From Thiodiazotropha sp040506775 (lineage in GTDB: Bacteria; Pseudomonadota; Gammaproteobacteria; Chromatiales; Chromatiaceae), in NCBI GenBank assembly GCA_040506775.1, contig JBEVWC010000002.1, positions 715,034 to 779,033 on the forward strand: DNA of 64,000 nt, given 5' to 3'. The position numbers were made by a program, and so were the translations under genes. This document shows positions 34,856 through 43,325 of the stretch, piece after piece (position 1 is the stretch's first letter; every line of letters starts with the position of its first letter). Below the pieces are notes generated by a model. It saw nothing but the letters and a program-made list of their open reading frames with translations, was not told the origin of the DNA and did no database searches.

Positions 34856-36274
34856 ATGAAGCTGAGTAACAGTTATGCAGAGCTGCCTGGTGATTTCTAT
34901 ACCCGGATCGAAACCGAGCCGGCGCCCAGCCCGGTCCTGATCGCGTGGAACGAAGACCTGGCCGGAGAACTCGGTTTGCAGGCACTTGGTGACGACCGGG
35001 ATCAGCTGACCCGCATCTTCAGCGGCAGTGAACCCCTGCCCGGCGGACAGACCCTGGCCTTGGCTTACGCCGGACACCAGTTCGGCCATTTCGTGCCACA
35101 ACTGGGTGATGGCCGGGCGGCATTGATCGCCGAGGTGATGCGGCCACAGGACGGCAAGCGATTCGATATCCAGTTGAAGGGTTCGGGTCAGACCCCCTAC
35201 TCCCGCCGTGGTGACGGCAAGTCCTCTCTGGGTCCGGTGATCCGTGAGTACCTGCTCAGCGAAGCAATGCACCGCCTGGGCGTGCCCACAACCCGGGCGC
35301 TGGCCGCTGTGGTCACCGGTGAGATGGTCTACCGGGATTCGGAGGAACCGGGCGGTGTGCTGACCCGGGTGGCCGCGAGCCACATTCGTGTCGGCACCTT
35401 CCAGTACTTTGCCGCCCGGCAGAATCTCGATGCCCTGCAGCGCCTGGCGAACTACACCATCGCACGCCACTACCCACAGGTGGCAAACGCCGAACGGCCT
35501 CTGCAGGCCCTTTTCGGCGCCATTGTGGAAGCCCAGGCACGGCTGATTGCACACTGGATGGCGCTGGGATTCATACACGGGGTCATGAACACCGACAACA
35601 CCGCAATCTCAGGCGAAACCCTGGACTACGGACCCTGTGCGTTCATGGATGAATTCCATCTGGACAAGGTGTTCAGTTCGATTGATCAGTACGGACGCTA
35701 TGCCTATGGCCAACAGGCTGGCATGGCCCAGTGGAACCTGGCGCGTCTGGCCGAGTGCCTGTTGCTTCTGGACGACGACCAGACCGCTTACGAAGAGATT
35801 CTGGCAAGTTTTCAGGCGAATTATGTGCGTCACTATCTGTCACACATGAGCCGCAAACTGGGACTCGACGAGAACGGCGAAGACAACGGCACTCTGGTTG
35901 CCGCCTGGCTGCAACACCTGCAGGATCACGGACTGGACTACAGTCAAAGTTTCGTCCGTCTGGAAGAGCGTTTACAGGCCGATACACCCATCGAGTTTGG
36001 TGAGTTTGAAACCCTCTGGCTGAAACAGATCAGACAGCAGGCCGGAGGTCATTTGAAAGCCGCTGAAAGCATGGCCTCTTCAAATCCCAGAATCATTCCC
36101 CGCAACCACCAGGTCGCGAGAGCGATCGAGGCGGCATTCGAAGGAGACTACTCGGTATTCCGGGAGATGCATCAGGCGTTATCGGAACCCTTTACCCTGC
36201 AACCGGGACTTGAGTCTTACGCCGAACCACCCCTGCCCCATGAAAGGGTTCGGCTGACCTTCTGCGGTACCTGA
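34856..36274 (+). CDS. selO: SelO/YdiU-family protein adenylyltransferase
   Basis: A 472-residue pseudokinase-fold protein. It opens with MKLSNSYAELPGDFYTRIETEPAPSPVLIAWN and carries the conserved AYAGHQFGHFVPQLGDGRA segment, the Lys-containing QLKGSGQTPYSRRGDG nucleotide-binding motif and NTDNTAISGETLDYGPCAFMD, the metal-binding DFG-like element. SelO attaches AMP to Ser, Thr or Tyr residues of target proteins and is linked to redox stress. E. coli YdiU ends similarly; no selenocysteine is present at this C-terminus, which ends FCGT. It is monocistronic. Confidence 0.96.
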   Translation: MKLSNSYAELPGDFYTRIETEPAPSPVLIAWNEDLAGELGLQALGDDRDQLTRIFSGSEPLPGGQTLALAYAGHQFGHFVPQLGDGRAALIAEVMRPQDGKRFDIQLKGSGQTPYSRRGDGKSSLGPVIREYLLSEAMHRLGVPTTRALAAVVTGEMVYRDSEEPGGVLTRVAASHIRVGTFQYFAARQNLDALQRLANYTIARHYPQVANAERPLQALFGAIVEAQARLIAHWMALGFIHGVMNTDNTAISGETLDYGPCAFMDEFHLDKVFSSIDQYGRYAYGQQAGMAQWNLARLAECLLLLDDDQTAYEEILASFQANYVRHYLSHMSRKLGLDENGEDNGTLVAAWLQHLQDHGLDYSQSFVRLEERLQADTPIEFGEFETLWLKQIRQQAGGHLKAAESMASSNPRIIPRNHQVARAIEAAFEGDYSVFREMHQALSEPFTLQPGLESYAEPPLPHERVRLTFCGT

Positions 36275-36447
36275 AACGCCCCCTCAAGGTCCGGTAAAAC
36301 CCTCATTCAATAACTCATTCGGGTGCGGATTATCTCGACACCCCGGTCAGATCCCCGGCCGCCGCAGGAAGGAGCTTCCTGACATTGTCCCAAGCCGGTG
36401 AACCATCTCTCGTTTTCGCAGGAAAATCTCCGGAATGTTATTAATAG

Positions 36448-36463
36448 TGGGATAATTATCCCA
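36448..36463. promoter_or_regulatory. 16-bp perfect palindrome upstream of the nonaheme cytochrome gene
   Basis: TGGGATAATTATCCCA is an exact palindrome of 16 bases, 102 bases before the cytochrome start, in an A/T-rich island. A possible extended -10 (TGCTAGATT, 36471-36479) lies just downstream, which would place the palindrome over the -35. It is a good candidate operator for a dimeric regulator. The rest of the gap 36275-36565 shows no gene. Confidence 0.5.
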
Positions 36464-36565
36464 TTTTATATGCTAGATTTTGTGCTTAATAACAACAGTC
36501 ACGAGGAAAAACAGAAGGGCCAGGGCCGGTCCATGGATTAAATACTTTCTATACCGAGGCCTGCC

Positions 36566-39500
36566 ATGAAATCGAATGCTGCACGTAGTACCGTACGTCT
36601 GCTTCCACTCTTCACCCTGTGTCTGCTTTGCCTGCCCTTGAGCCTTCAAGCTGCGCCCAAGGGGGACACCGGTAAACCATCCCCCACGCTACGCATAATT
36701 AATGCTTCGTATGACGGTGCATTGTCCGTGAGCGGTGATCGCGCGGGTGGTAATACGGAGATCATCGTCAGCAATGCGAATCCTGATCTCAGCCAGTCCT
36801 GGACGACCCAGAGCGACCGCCGGGGAAAGTGGCAACTGAGTGTGAACGCACCGCAACCGGTACCCTGCCGGGTGGTTGCCAGTGACGGCTCCAATCAGGA
36901 CGAGATGGATGTTAGCGGCGCCCCGGCCGATTGTGACGGCACCGTGGTGGTTAACACACCGCCCACTGCCGGGGATGACAGCGCCGAGACCGACGCGGAC
37001 CAGAGTGTGGTGATCGATCTTCTGGCCAATGACACTGATCCCGATGGCAGCCTGGATCCCGCCAGTCTGCAGATTCTCAGCGGCCCCTCCAACGGCAGCC
37101 TCACCGACCTGGGCAACGGCAGTGTCAGCTACACACCGAACAGCGGTTTCAGCGGCTCTGACAGTTTCTCCTACCAGGTGTCCGATAACCTGGGTGCCGC
37201 ATCGAATGCAGCTAATGTCAGCATCACGGTTAACCCGGTGATCGTCAATTCACCCCCCACCGCTCAGGACGACAGCGCCGAGACCGACGCGGATCTGAGC
37301 GTCGAAATCGATCTGCTGGCGAATGACAGCGATTCCGATGGCAGCCTGGATCCCGCCAGCCTGCAGATTCTCAGCGGCCCCTCCAACGGCAGCCTCACCG
37401 ACCTGGGCAACGGCAGTGTCCGCTATACGCCAAACGGTGGTTTCAGCGGCTCCGACAGTTTCTCCTACCAGGTGTCCGACAACCTGGGTGCCGCATCGAA
37501 TGAGGCCAACGTCAGCATTACCATCAACCCGGTAACAGTCAATGTGCCGCCTACCGCTCAGGATGACAGCGCGGCGACCGATGCCGGTCAGAGCGTGGTG
37601 ATCGACCTGCTGGCCAATGACAGTGATTCCGACGGCAGTCTGGACCTGACCTCGGTGCAGTTTCTCAGCACCCCCTTGAGCGGCATCCTGACCGACCTGG
37701 GCAGCGGCAGCGTTCGCTACACCCCGGATAGCGGTTTCAGCGGTGACGATGGTTTCAGCTATCAGGTATCGGACGACCAGGGCGCGGTTTCGAACACCGC
37801 TCAGGTCAGCATCACAGTCAATCCGCTGACTCCGCCACCCAGCGGCGACCCGGTATCGATCAACTCCACCAGCGGCAATACCCTGTTCCCCGCATCACCG
37901 GTCAGCGAACGGCCGATGGCCGCCAATACCGAGTACAAGGTACTGGCCTCCAATGACCTGGGCATGCACTGTGCCGACCTCGATTACCAGATATTCAGCA
38001 TTCTGCCGCCTTTCAACGTAGTGCATGCACAGGTGGTTCGGCGCGGTGTGGGTAACAGCCGTCCCCAGTTGATGGACGACAGCAACATCGATCTGTTCTA
38101 TTCGGCCACCTCCAGCAGCATCGACCCGGCACTCGCCAAGGACCCGGTATCGCCGGTGTTCAAGAGCAACTTCTGGAGTGATCCGGACAACGACGGGCGT
38201 ACCTTCGGTTACGACACCTACGCGCCGCTGTTCTTCGGCCTGTTGCTCCCCACCGACATCGACACCCAGGACATGGGCCTGCCGGTGCCTGACAGCCACC
38301 TGCTGCGCGCCTGTCTGGCCGGATATCTGGGCGGTACTGCGGATGCTTCCACCACCCGCGATGCCTGCGCCATGGTGCAGCAGTCGATGCCGGGTATCTT
38401 CACCCCCTTCTCCGACAATCAGCCGCAGAAGTTCAACCGTTTCGACACCCATATCAACTTCTTCAACGAGTTGCTGGGTGGCGTCGGTCTGGGTGGCCTG
38501 GTGCATGACGTGAACTGGTTTGCCGCGGACGGTGTGCCGATCATGCCGGTGGACGACCAGGGTCGTTCCAATGCCTATCCGCTGGTGCGGGTCGAGGCGA
38601 TCGAACGCAGTTCCCAGGATCAACTCGCCTCCACCGACATCGTTCTGCCGGTGGCCTCTGAGGCCGACTGCCAGACCTGTCACGCCACCGCGATCGATTG
38701 CGCATCGATCAACATCAGCCCCGGGTTCGAGTGTGACGGCACCGCCCTCACCCGCACCTCGGATTGGAAGATCATGAGCATCGACGGTGACGAGGACAAC
38801 ATCCTGCCTCCGGGCGAAACCGATCTGCAACGGCTGCTCAACACGGCCAAGATCAACATCCTGCGTCTCCACGACCGTAAGCACGGCACCGATCTCGACG
38901 CCTCACGCCCGGTGCAGTGCGCCACCTGCCACTACACCCCGGCCCTGGATCTGGCGCAACTGGGTCCGATGAGCGCCGGCGAAGTGGACCAGACCGGTCA
39001 TATCACCATGTCCCGGGCGATGCACGGTCATCACGGCGAGCTTGCCGCTGACCCGAGCCGTCCCTTCGACCCGGTGACCAACAACCTGTTCCCGGACATG
39101 CCGGCGGCCAATGACCCGCTGCGTCAGGCTCGCGCCATCGATCACTACGCGGATGCCAGCGACCCCTACCAGACGGTCACCGAGTATGTGTTGAACAAGA
39201 CCTGCTACTCCTGCCATCCCGGCAAGCGTACCCAGTGTCTGCGCGGCGCCATGGCAGCCGGTGGTGTGGTCTGCCAGGACTGCCACGGACAGGCCCGCCA
39301 TGTGGGTAATGACTTCTCCGAGAACCTGGCTTCTACCCCCTGGCCGGACGGTGCGAACCTCACCAAGCGGGTACCCTGGGCTGTTGAACCCGGATGCCAG
39401 AGCTGTCATACCGGTGACGCGGTCAACCCGAACCATCCGGCTGGCTCGCTCGTTGCTCACGACGGGATCCGTCTGTTGCAGGCCTACCAGCTGACACCCG

Positions 39501-40051
39501 GCACCGATGCCAGCGGTACCCCGGACGGCACCGAGTTGGCAGTACCTATCGAAGCCCCGGCCTCCCGCTTTGCCGAGAATGAAAACCTCTATCGGATCAG
39601 CAAGGGGCATGGCGGTCTGATGTGCCAGGCCTGTCACGGCAGTACCCACGCGATCTTCCCCAACCCGCTGGGCGCCGCCAACGACAACGTGGCCTCCAAC
39701 CAGTTGCAGGGACATGCCGGCACCATCATTGAGTGCGATACCTGTCATGATCCGCAGGCCTTCGAGGACAGCGGCGCCCTGGAACTGACCACCAACGGTC
39801 CCCATGGGATGCACGCTGTAGGTTCGTTCCGCTGGAACAAGTCGCACAAGGAGGCTCGCACCGGCGGCGGCACCAACTGTCAGGCCTGTCACGGCACCAG
39901 CGGCGACGGCACCGTGCTCTCCCGCATCGCCACCGATCGGATGCTCTGGTGTAAGGACGAAAAAGGCCTGATGTGCGACAGTGAAGGCTGGGGCCTGTTC
40001 CCGGCTGGCCACCAGGTGGGTTGCGCCGACTGTCATGCCAAGATGCGTTGA
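36566..40051 (+). CDS. exported nonaheme c-type cytochrome with three cadherin/Ig-like repeats
   Basis: A 1161-residue protein. A signal peptide (about 1-30, ending LSLQAA) leads to a short beta-rich region, then three 98-residue repeats from about 132 to 425, each PPTA.DDSA.TDA...IDLLANDSDSDGS... typical of cadherin-like or tandem-95 adhesion modules. From about 455 follows a NDLGMHCADLDYQIFSILPPFN domain seen in bacterial multiheme cytochromes. Nine CxxCH heme sites lie between 702 and the end (CQTCH, CATCH, CYSCH, CQDCH, CQSCH, CQACH, CDTCH, CQACH, CADCH). No C-terminal membrane anchor is seen. It likely works in the periplasm or on the cell surface in electron transfer; the partner is unknown. 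ATG 36566 has GAGG upstream. It is monocistronic. Confidence 0.9.
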   Translation: MKSNAARSTVRLLPLFTLCLLCLPLSLQAAPKGDTGKPSPTLRIINASYDGALSVSGDRAGGNTEIIVSNANPDLSQSWTTQSDRRGKWQLSVNAPQPVPCRVVASDGSNQDEMDVSGAPADCDGTVVVNTPPTAGDDSAETDADQSVVIDLLANDTDPDGSLDPASLQILSGPSNGSLTDLGNGSVSYTPNSGFSGSDSFSYQVSDNLGAASNAANVSITVNPVIVNSPPTAQDDSAETDADLSVEIDLLANDSDSDGSLDPASLQILSGPSNGSLTDLGNGSVRYTPNGGFSGSDSFSYQVSDNLGAASNEANVSITINPVTVNVPPTAQDDSAATDAGQSVVIDLLANDSDSDGSLDLTSVQFLSTPLSGILTDLGSGSVRYTPDSGFSGDDGFSYQVSDDQGAVSNTAQVSITVNPLTPPPSGDPVSINSTSGNTLFPASPVSERPMAANTEYKVLASNDLGMHCADLDYQIFSILPPFNVVHAQVVRRGVGNSRPQLMDDSNIDLFYSATSSSIDPALAKDPVSPVFKSNFWSDPDNDGRTFGYDTYAPLFFGLLLPTDIDTQDMGLPVPDSHLLRACLAGYLGGTADASTTRDACAMVQQSMPGIFTPFSDNQPQKFNRFDTHINFFNELLGGVGLGGLVHDVNWFAADGVPIMPVDDQGRSNAYPLVRVEAIERSSQDQLASTDIVLPVASEADCQTCHATAIDCASINISPGFECDGTALTRTSDWKIMSIDGDEDNILPPGETDLQRLLNTAKINILRLHDRKHGTDLDASRPVQCATCHYTPALDLAQLGPMSAGEVDQTGHITMSRAMHGHHGELAADPSRPFDPVTNNLFPDMPAANDPLRQARAIDHYADASDPYQTVTEYVLNKTCYSCHPGKRTQCLRGAMAAGGVVCQDCHGQARHVGNDFSENLASTPWPDGANLTKRVPWAVEPGCQSCHTGDAVNPNHPAGSLVAHDGIRLLQAYQLTPGTDASGTPDGTELAVPIEAPASRFAENENLYRISKGHGGLMCQACHGSTHAIFPNPLGAANDNVASNQLQGHAGTIIECDTCHDPQAFEDSGALELTTNGPHGMHAVGSFRWNKSHKEARTGGGTNCQACHGTSGDGTVLSRIATDRMLWCKDEKGLMCDSEGWGLFPAGHQVGCADCHAKMR
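36959..37840 (+). repeat. three in-frame 294-bp tandem repeats
   Basis: Units start at 36959, 37253 and 37547, each 294 bases (98 codons). Units 1 and 2 are nearly identical over about 170 bases (37044-37215 versus 37338-37509), with most differences at third positions; unit 3 is more diverged. The calcium-binding-like DxDxDG spacing (NDSDSDGS) is present in each. Copy number could vary between strains. Confidence 0.9.
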
Positions 40052-40069
40052 TCGAGGACGTTAAAAAAT

Positions 40070-40097
40070 CCGCCCCCTCATGCTGATGTGGGGGCGG
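40070..40097 (-). terminator. hairpin with T tract on the minus strand after the cytochrome
   Basis: CCGCCCCC and GGGGGCGG pair around a 12-base loop; an A6 run at 40063-40068 gives a U tract for minus-strand transcripts. For the cytochrome transcript it is a strong hairpin 19 bases past the stop but without a U tract. It may act in both directions, also ending read-through from the minus-strand gene at 40371. Confidence 0.5.
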
Positions 40098-40144
40098 TAG
40101 CGTCTGCCTCGCTTCGCTCAAACAACCCGCTCCGGAGGGATGTT

Positions 40145-40253
40145 CCCGGGTTCCGCTTCGCTGCACCCGGGCTACGTTGATCGGGACTCACGGGAGTCTC
40201 TAGAGGAGTGAACCTCACCTGTGTAGCCCGGGTGAAGCATCGCGGAACCCGGG
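40145..40253. repeat. dispersed palindrome, copies 4 and 5 (inverted pair)
   Basis: Copy 4 of the CCCGGGTTCC-type element is at 40145-40176 and copy 5, in inverse orientation, at 40223-40253, so the pair can fold into one large hairpin. They fill most of the 319-base gap 40052-40370, which has no gene. Confidence 0.75.
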
Positions 40254-40370
40254 ATCCGGCAGAATGCGAAGCACTACGGTATATGACAAACTCACCCGGG
40301 ATTTCCCTTCTCCCCTCGCACACTACTTAATGCAGCATGGCGTTGCTGACTTTCTCCGGGAACTACCTAT

Positions 40371-41567
40371 TCAATCATCAAGCCAGTAAAGATCATTACC
40401 GTAGACCAGATTGTATTCGCCTCTTCGTTTTTCATAGAAAAATAACTCTGTGTGTGTCCAGCCGTTATCATGTTCCAGTGTGATGGAATACGGATTGATT
40501 GTGTAATAGCCTGTGTTCTTGGAACCATCGCGGCGTTTTGTTTGACCACCGCCACCCACCGTTTCGCCGATCACACTGGAAGTGCCGGTCGTTCCCTGTT
40601 TGTCGCTGCTGCTCATGACTGTGACCAGCGGCGCAATCTCGCCACCCGGCCCTATCTGACCGCCACCCATCATACTGTTATTGTTCATGGCAAATGAACC
40701 CATGTCGAAGCGACCGTCATCGTGAAAAACAATATGCTTTTTCCAGGACCCACTGTACTGACTGCCTCCCGCGTTGAGGTATTTTCCAGACAATCGCTTA
40801 CCGGTATTCATGACCACCGCCGGCTCCCCTCTCAAGTTCACCCATACCTGCTTGGATTTATTCAAGATCTGGTATGTTTCTCCGTCTTTCCTCCACCGTG
40901 TCCACTTCTTGGGCTGTTGTGATTTCGATGCTGACACATTCAATTCGTCCGGTGGGATGGTGCAATTCATGTAGAGCGTGCCATCCTTGAATAACAGATA
41001 AGTATCCACATCGATCCCGCCCCAGATCACATCGATATCACTGAAGACCCAGACCAGTTCGATATCGTTCAACTTTGCCCCCTGTCCTGGCGCTACACGA
41101 ATAGCCGTCTTCGCGATCTGTTTCGCCTCATCCAACACCTTGTAGTACTCAAGGGCATATTTCCTCATCATCGCCATCTCTCGGGTCGATACCATGCGCA
41201 TGATGTAGGCCTTGCCCCCTTCAAGCAGCCCCCCCTCATAGCCAACGGATAACGTCACTTCACCGTGCTTGAAACTGTTTGCGATAGACCAGTTTTGTTT
41301 GTCGGGTTTGACAACCCAGGGTTGCAAGGGCTGACCGAGGGTTTTCTGAATGGTCATTGCCTGGTCCCTAAACCAGGATTCGAGTCCCTTGCCATTTAAT
41401 TCGTATGGACCAAACAGCCGGTATTCAAAGATCTTTCCCGGAGGAAGATCGGTGGGTTCGAACAGCTGGACATCACCCTGAAAACTATGTTTCCAACCGT
41501 TAAGCGCGTATGTCAGGGATGAGAAAAGTAGAAGCGCGAGGCATGCCAAAACCCTTTGAAGATGCAT
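40371..41567 (-). CDS. secreted protein of unknown function
   Basis: A 398-residue protein starting MHLQRVLACLALLLFSSLTYA, a clear signal peptide cleaved near residue 21; an in-frame upstream ATG at 41651 would bury it, so I take 41567. The middle (about 100-200) is alpha/beta with an unusual Met-rich STREMAMMRKYALEYYKVL helix. The last 130 residues have a pattern like a lipocalin or calycin repeat (IVFHDDGRFDMGSFA ... YYTINPYSITLEHDNG) interrupted by a Gly/Met-rich loop. I do not recognise the family. Composition is more A/T-rich than the neighbours. A GACTATG-C-CATAGTC palindrome (41622-41636) sits 55 bases upstream. Confidence 0.75.
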   Translation of the reverse strand: MHLQRVLACLALLLFSSLTYALNGWKHSFQGDVQLFEPTDLPPGKIFEYRLFGPYELNGKGLESWFRDQAMTIQKTLGQPLQPWVVKPDKQNWSIANSFKHGEVTLSVGYEGGLLEGGKAYIMRMVSTREMAMMRKYALEYYKVLDEAKQIAKTAIRVAPGQGAKLNDIELVWVFSDIDVIWGGIDVDTYLLFKDGTLYMNCTIPPDELNVSASKSQQPKKWTRWRKDGETYQILNKSKQVWVNLRGEPAVVMNTGKRLSGKYLNAGGSQYSGSWKKHIVFHDDGRFDMGSFAMNNNSMMGGGQIGPGGEIAPLVTVMSSSDKQGTTGTSSVIGETVGGGGQTKRRDGSKNTGYYTINPYSITLEHDNGWTHTELFFYEKRRGEYNLVYGNDLYWLDD

Positions 41568-41747
41568 TGTATGATTCCTTTCGTCATTATGATGATATAT
41601 GTCAGATCTGCGATAATTATTGACTATGCCATAGTCGAACAATTCCCGCACGATGCTGCTGCAATATCCGATACTCAGTCACTATTTCCGTTCGGGAAGT
41701 AAATCATCCTGAAAGGATAACCGGGCGACTATCAGGCATCCAGCGAT

Positions 41748-42734
41748 TCATCCATTAATACTCGCCATACCCCATTCATCATAGCGATCGCCTTTGACAC
41801 GATCCGCCAAACCGTTCAGCACTTTGATTTCATCGTCTGACAATGTCACATCGTAGGCGGCCAGATTGGATTTCAGGTTTGCCAGCCTGGTGGTTCCGGT
41901 TAGCGCCATGACATGTTCCCCCCGGGACATGACCCAGGCGAGCGCCACCTGAGCGGGGGTGCACGATTTGTTGGAGGCGACCGCTTCGATCTCATCCACC
42001 AGGGCCACATTCGCGGCATAGGCATCACCCTGGTAGCGGGGTGTGGTCAGCCGCCAGTCTCCATCATCCGGCTTTTGGGTTTTGAAGCGCCCGGTGAGCA
42101 TGCCTCTGCCAAGGGGTGAATAGGCCACCAGTGAAGCGCCGACTTCGAGACAGGCGGGAATCACTGCCGTCTCGATATCCCGACTGAACAATGAGTACTC
42201 CGATTGAACCGCGCTGATCGGATGAACCTTTGCGGCGCGCCGGATGGTGTCAGCCGATGCCTCGGACAAGCCGATGTAGCGTACCTTGCCCTCGCCCACC
42301 AGTTCGGCCATTGCGGCGACGGTCTCTTCGATCGGAACGGACGGATCGACACGGTGCAGGTAGTACAGATCGATCACATCGGTGCCGAGCCGCTGCAAAG
42401 ACCCTTCGACCGCGCGCCGGCAATTGTCACGCGATCCGTCTATACCGGTGAACTCGCCGGTTTCGAAATCACGGGTCGGACCAAATTTCGTTGCGATGAA
42501 CACCCGTTCCCGGCGGTCCCTGAAGGCCTCGCCCAGCAAGTGTTCATTGGCACTGCCTACGCCATACATCTCCGCGGTATCGAAATGTTCCACACCCAGT
42601 TCGATGGCCTCGTGCAGCAGTCTGATCGCGGCACCCTGCTCTGTGGGCGGACCGTAAAACTCGGACAGTCCCATACAGCCGAGACCGATCACGGGCAATT
42701 GTCTGTTTGTATTGCCGAGTTTTCTTTTTTGCAT
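41748..42734 (-). CDS. aldo-keto reductase
   Basis: A 328-residue AKR of the AKR13-like branch (LGCMGLSEFYGPP). The catalytic tetrad is visible: D and Y in FDTAEMYGVG, K in FIATKFG and H in YYLHRVDP. It uses NADPH to reduce aldehydes or ketones; these enzymes often act on aromatic aldehydes or methylglyoxal. The start at 42734 (MQKRKLGNTNRQLPVIGLG) is preferred over an upstream Met because of the family N-terminus. It lies 53 bases after the VOC gene on the same strand, and the two may form a detoxification pair. Confidence 0.92.
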   Translation of the reverse strand: MQKRKLGNTNRQLPVIGLGCMGLSEFYGPPTEQGAAIRLLHEAIELGVEHFDTAEMYGVGSANEHLLGEAFRDRRERVFIATKFGPTRDFETGEFTGIDGSRDNCRRAVEGSLQRLGTDVIDLYYLHRVDPSVPIEETVAAMAELVGEGKVRYIGLSEASADTIRRAAKVHPISAVQSEYSLFSRDIETAVIPACLEVGASLVAYSPLGRGMLTGRFKTQKPDDGDWRLTTPRYQGDAYAANVALVDEIEAVASNKSCTPAQVALAWVMSRGEHVMALTGTTRLANLKSNLAAYDVTLSDDEIKVLNGLADRVKGDRYDEWGMASING

Positions 42735-42787
42735 GGAACAATCCTCTTTCAAATGATGATTCAGGCGTACAGATTGACGTAACTTAT

Positions 42788-43165
42788 CTATCGCGAGTAC
42801 AGGCCGAACATATTCCCTTCAGTGTCAATCGCCAGAGAAATGAAGCCATGCTCACCGATCGACATCTTGGGCCTCTGAATTGAACCACCTGCCGCTTCCA
42901 CCCGGGACTCTTCCACCGAGCAATCATCGCAGTCGAAATAGACCAGTGTGCCATTACCACCCGGCTCGAACCCCTGCATCTTCACCAGAGCCCCCGCAGA
43001 TCCATAGCTATCCATGTTCGATGGGAATGTCCACATCTCAAACCCGGACTCATCGGGATCAGTGAATTTCGTCAGGCTGACTGCAAGGACGGTTTCGTAG
43101 AATTGCCGGGCTCTGTCCATGTCCTGCACATAGATTTCAAACCATACCACTGGATTATTGCTCAT
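42788..43165 (-). CDS. VOC-superfamily (glyoxalase/bleomycin-resistance-like) protein
   Basis: A 125-residue protein with two beta-alpha-beta-beta-beta modules (MSNNPVVWFEIYVQDMDRARQFYETVL and the C-terminal ISLAIDTEGNMFGLYS). It belongs to the PhnB/glyoxalase-like group with a metal-ligand pattern of E and H that is only partly visible, so catalysis is uncertain. ATG 43165 fits the family start; an earlier ATG adds nine residues. Together with the aldo-keto reductase it could act on reactive carbonyls, but no substrate can be named. Confidence 0.87.
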   Translation of the reverse strand: MSNNPVVWFEIYVQDMDRARQFYETVLAVSLTKFTDPDESGFEMWTFPSNMDSYGSAGALVKMQGFEPGGNGTLVYFDCDDCSVEESRVEAAGGSIQRPKMSIGEHGFISLAIDTEGNMFGLYSR

Positions 43166-43230
43166 GATGGGTTCCTCACAATGAGTGACCACTGCACCGG
43201 TTAACTCTAACGATCAATGGATCACCGGGT

Positions 43231-43312
43231 AGGTCGGGTTAGCGCAGCGTAACCCGACAAAATAAGTCGAAACGTGCACCCAGTGTCGGGTTACGCTGCG
43301 CTAACCCGACCT
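43231..43312. repeat. 28-bp perfect inverted repeat with 26-base spacer
   Basis: 43231-43258 and 43285-43312 are exact reverse complements (arm starting AGGTCGGGTTAGCGCAGCGT). Each arm is itself internally palindromic (GGGTTA...TAACCC). The element lies between lutC and the VOC gene start, without a T tract. It belongs to the widespread GTCGGGTTACGC-type extragenic repeats and may stabilise or end the lut transcript. Confidence 0.85.
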
Positions 43313-43325
43313 GGCGTTGATCACT

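Noticed and set aside
34591..36274. tRNA-Leu as an integration site of a genomic island
   Set aside because: No integrase, no repeated tRNA 3' end downstream in the window, and the following gene is a normal selO.
38903..40036. 377-codon open frame opposite the cytochrome C-terminus
   Set aside because: Antisense to nine CxxCH motifs that are clearly coding on the plus strand.
43231..43312. Inverted repeat as a CRISPR array
   Set aside because: Only two arms in inverse orientation and no regular direct repeats or spacers; no cas genes in the window.
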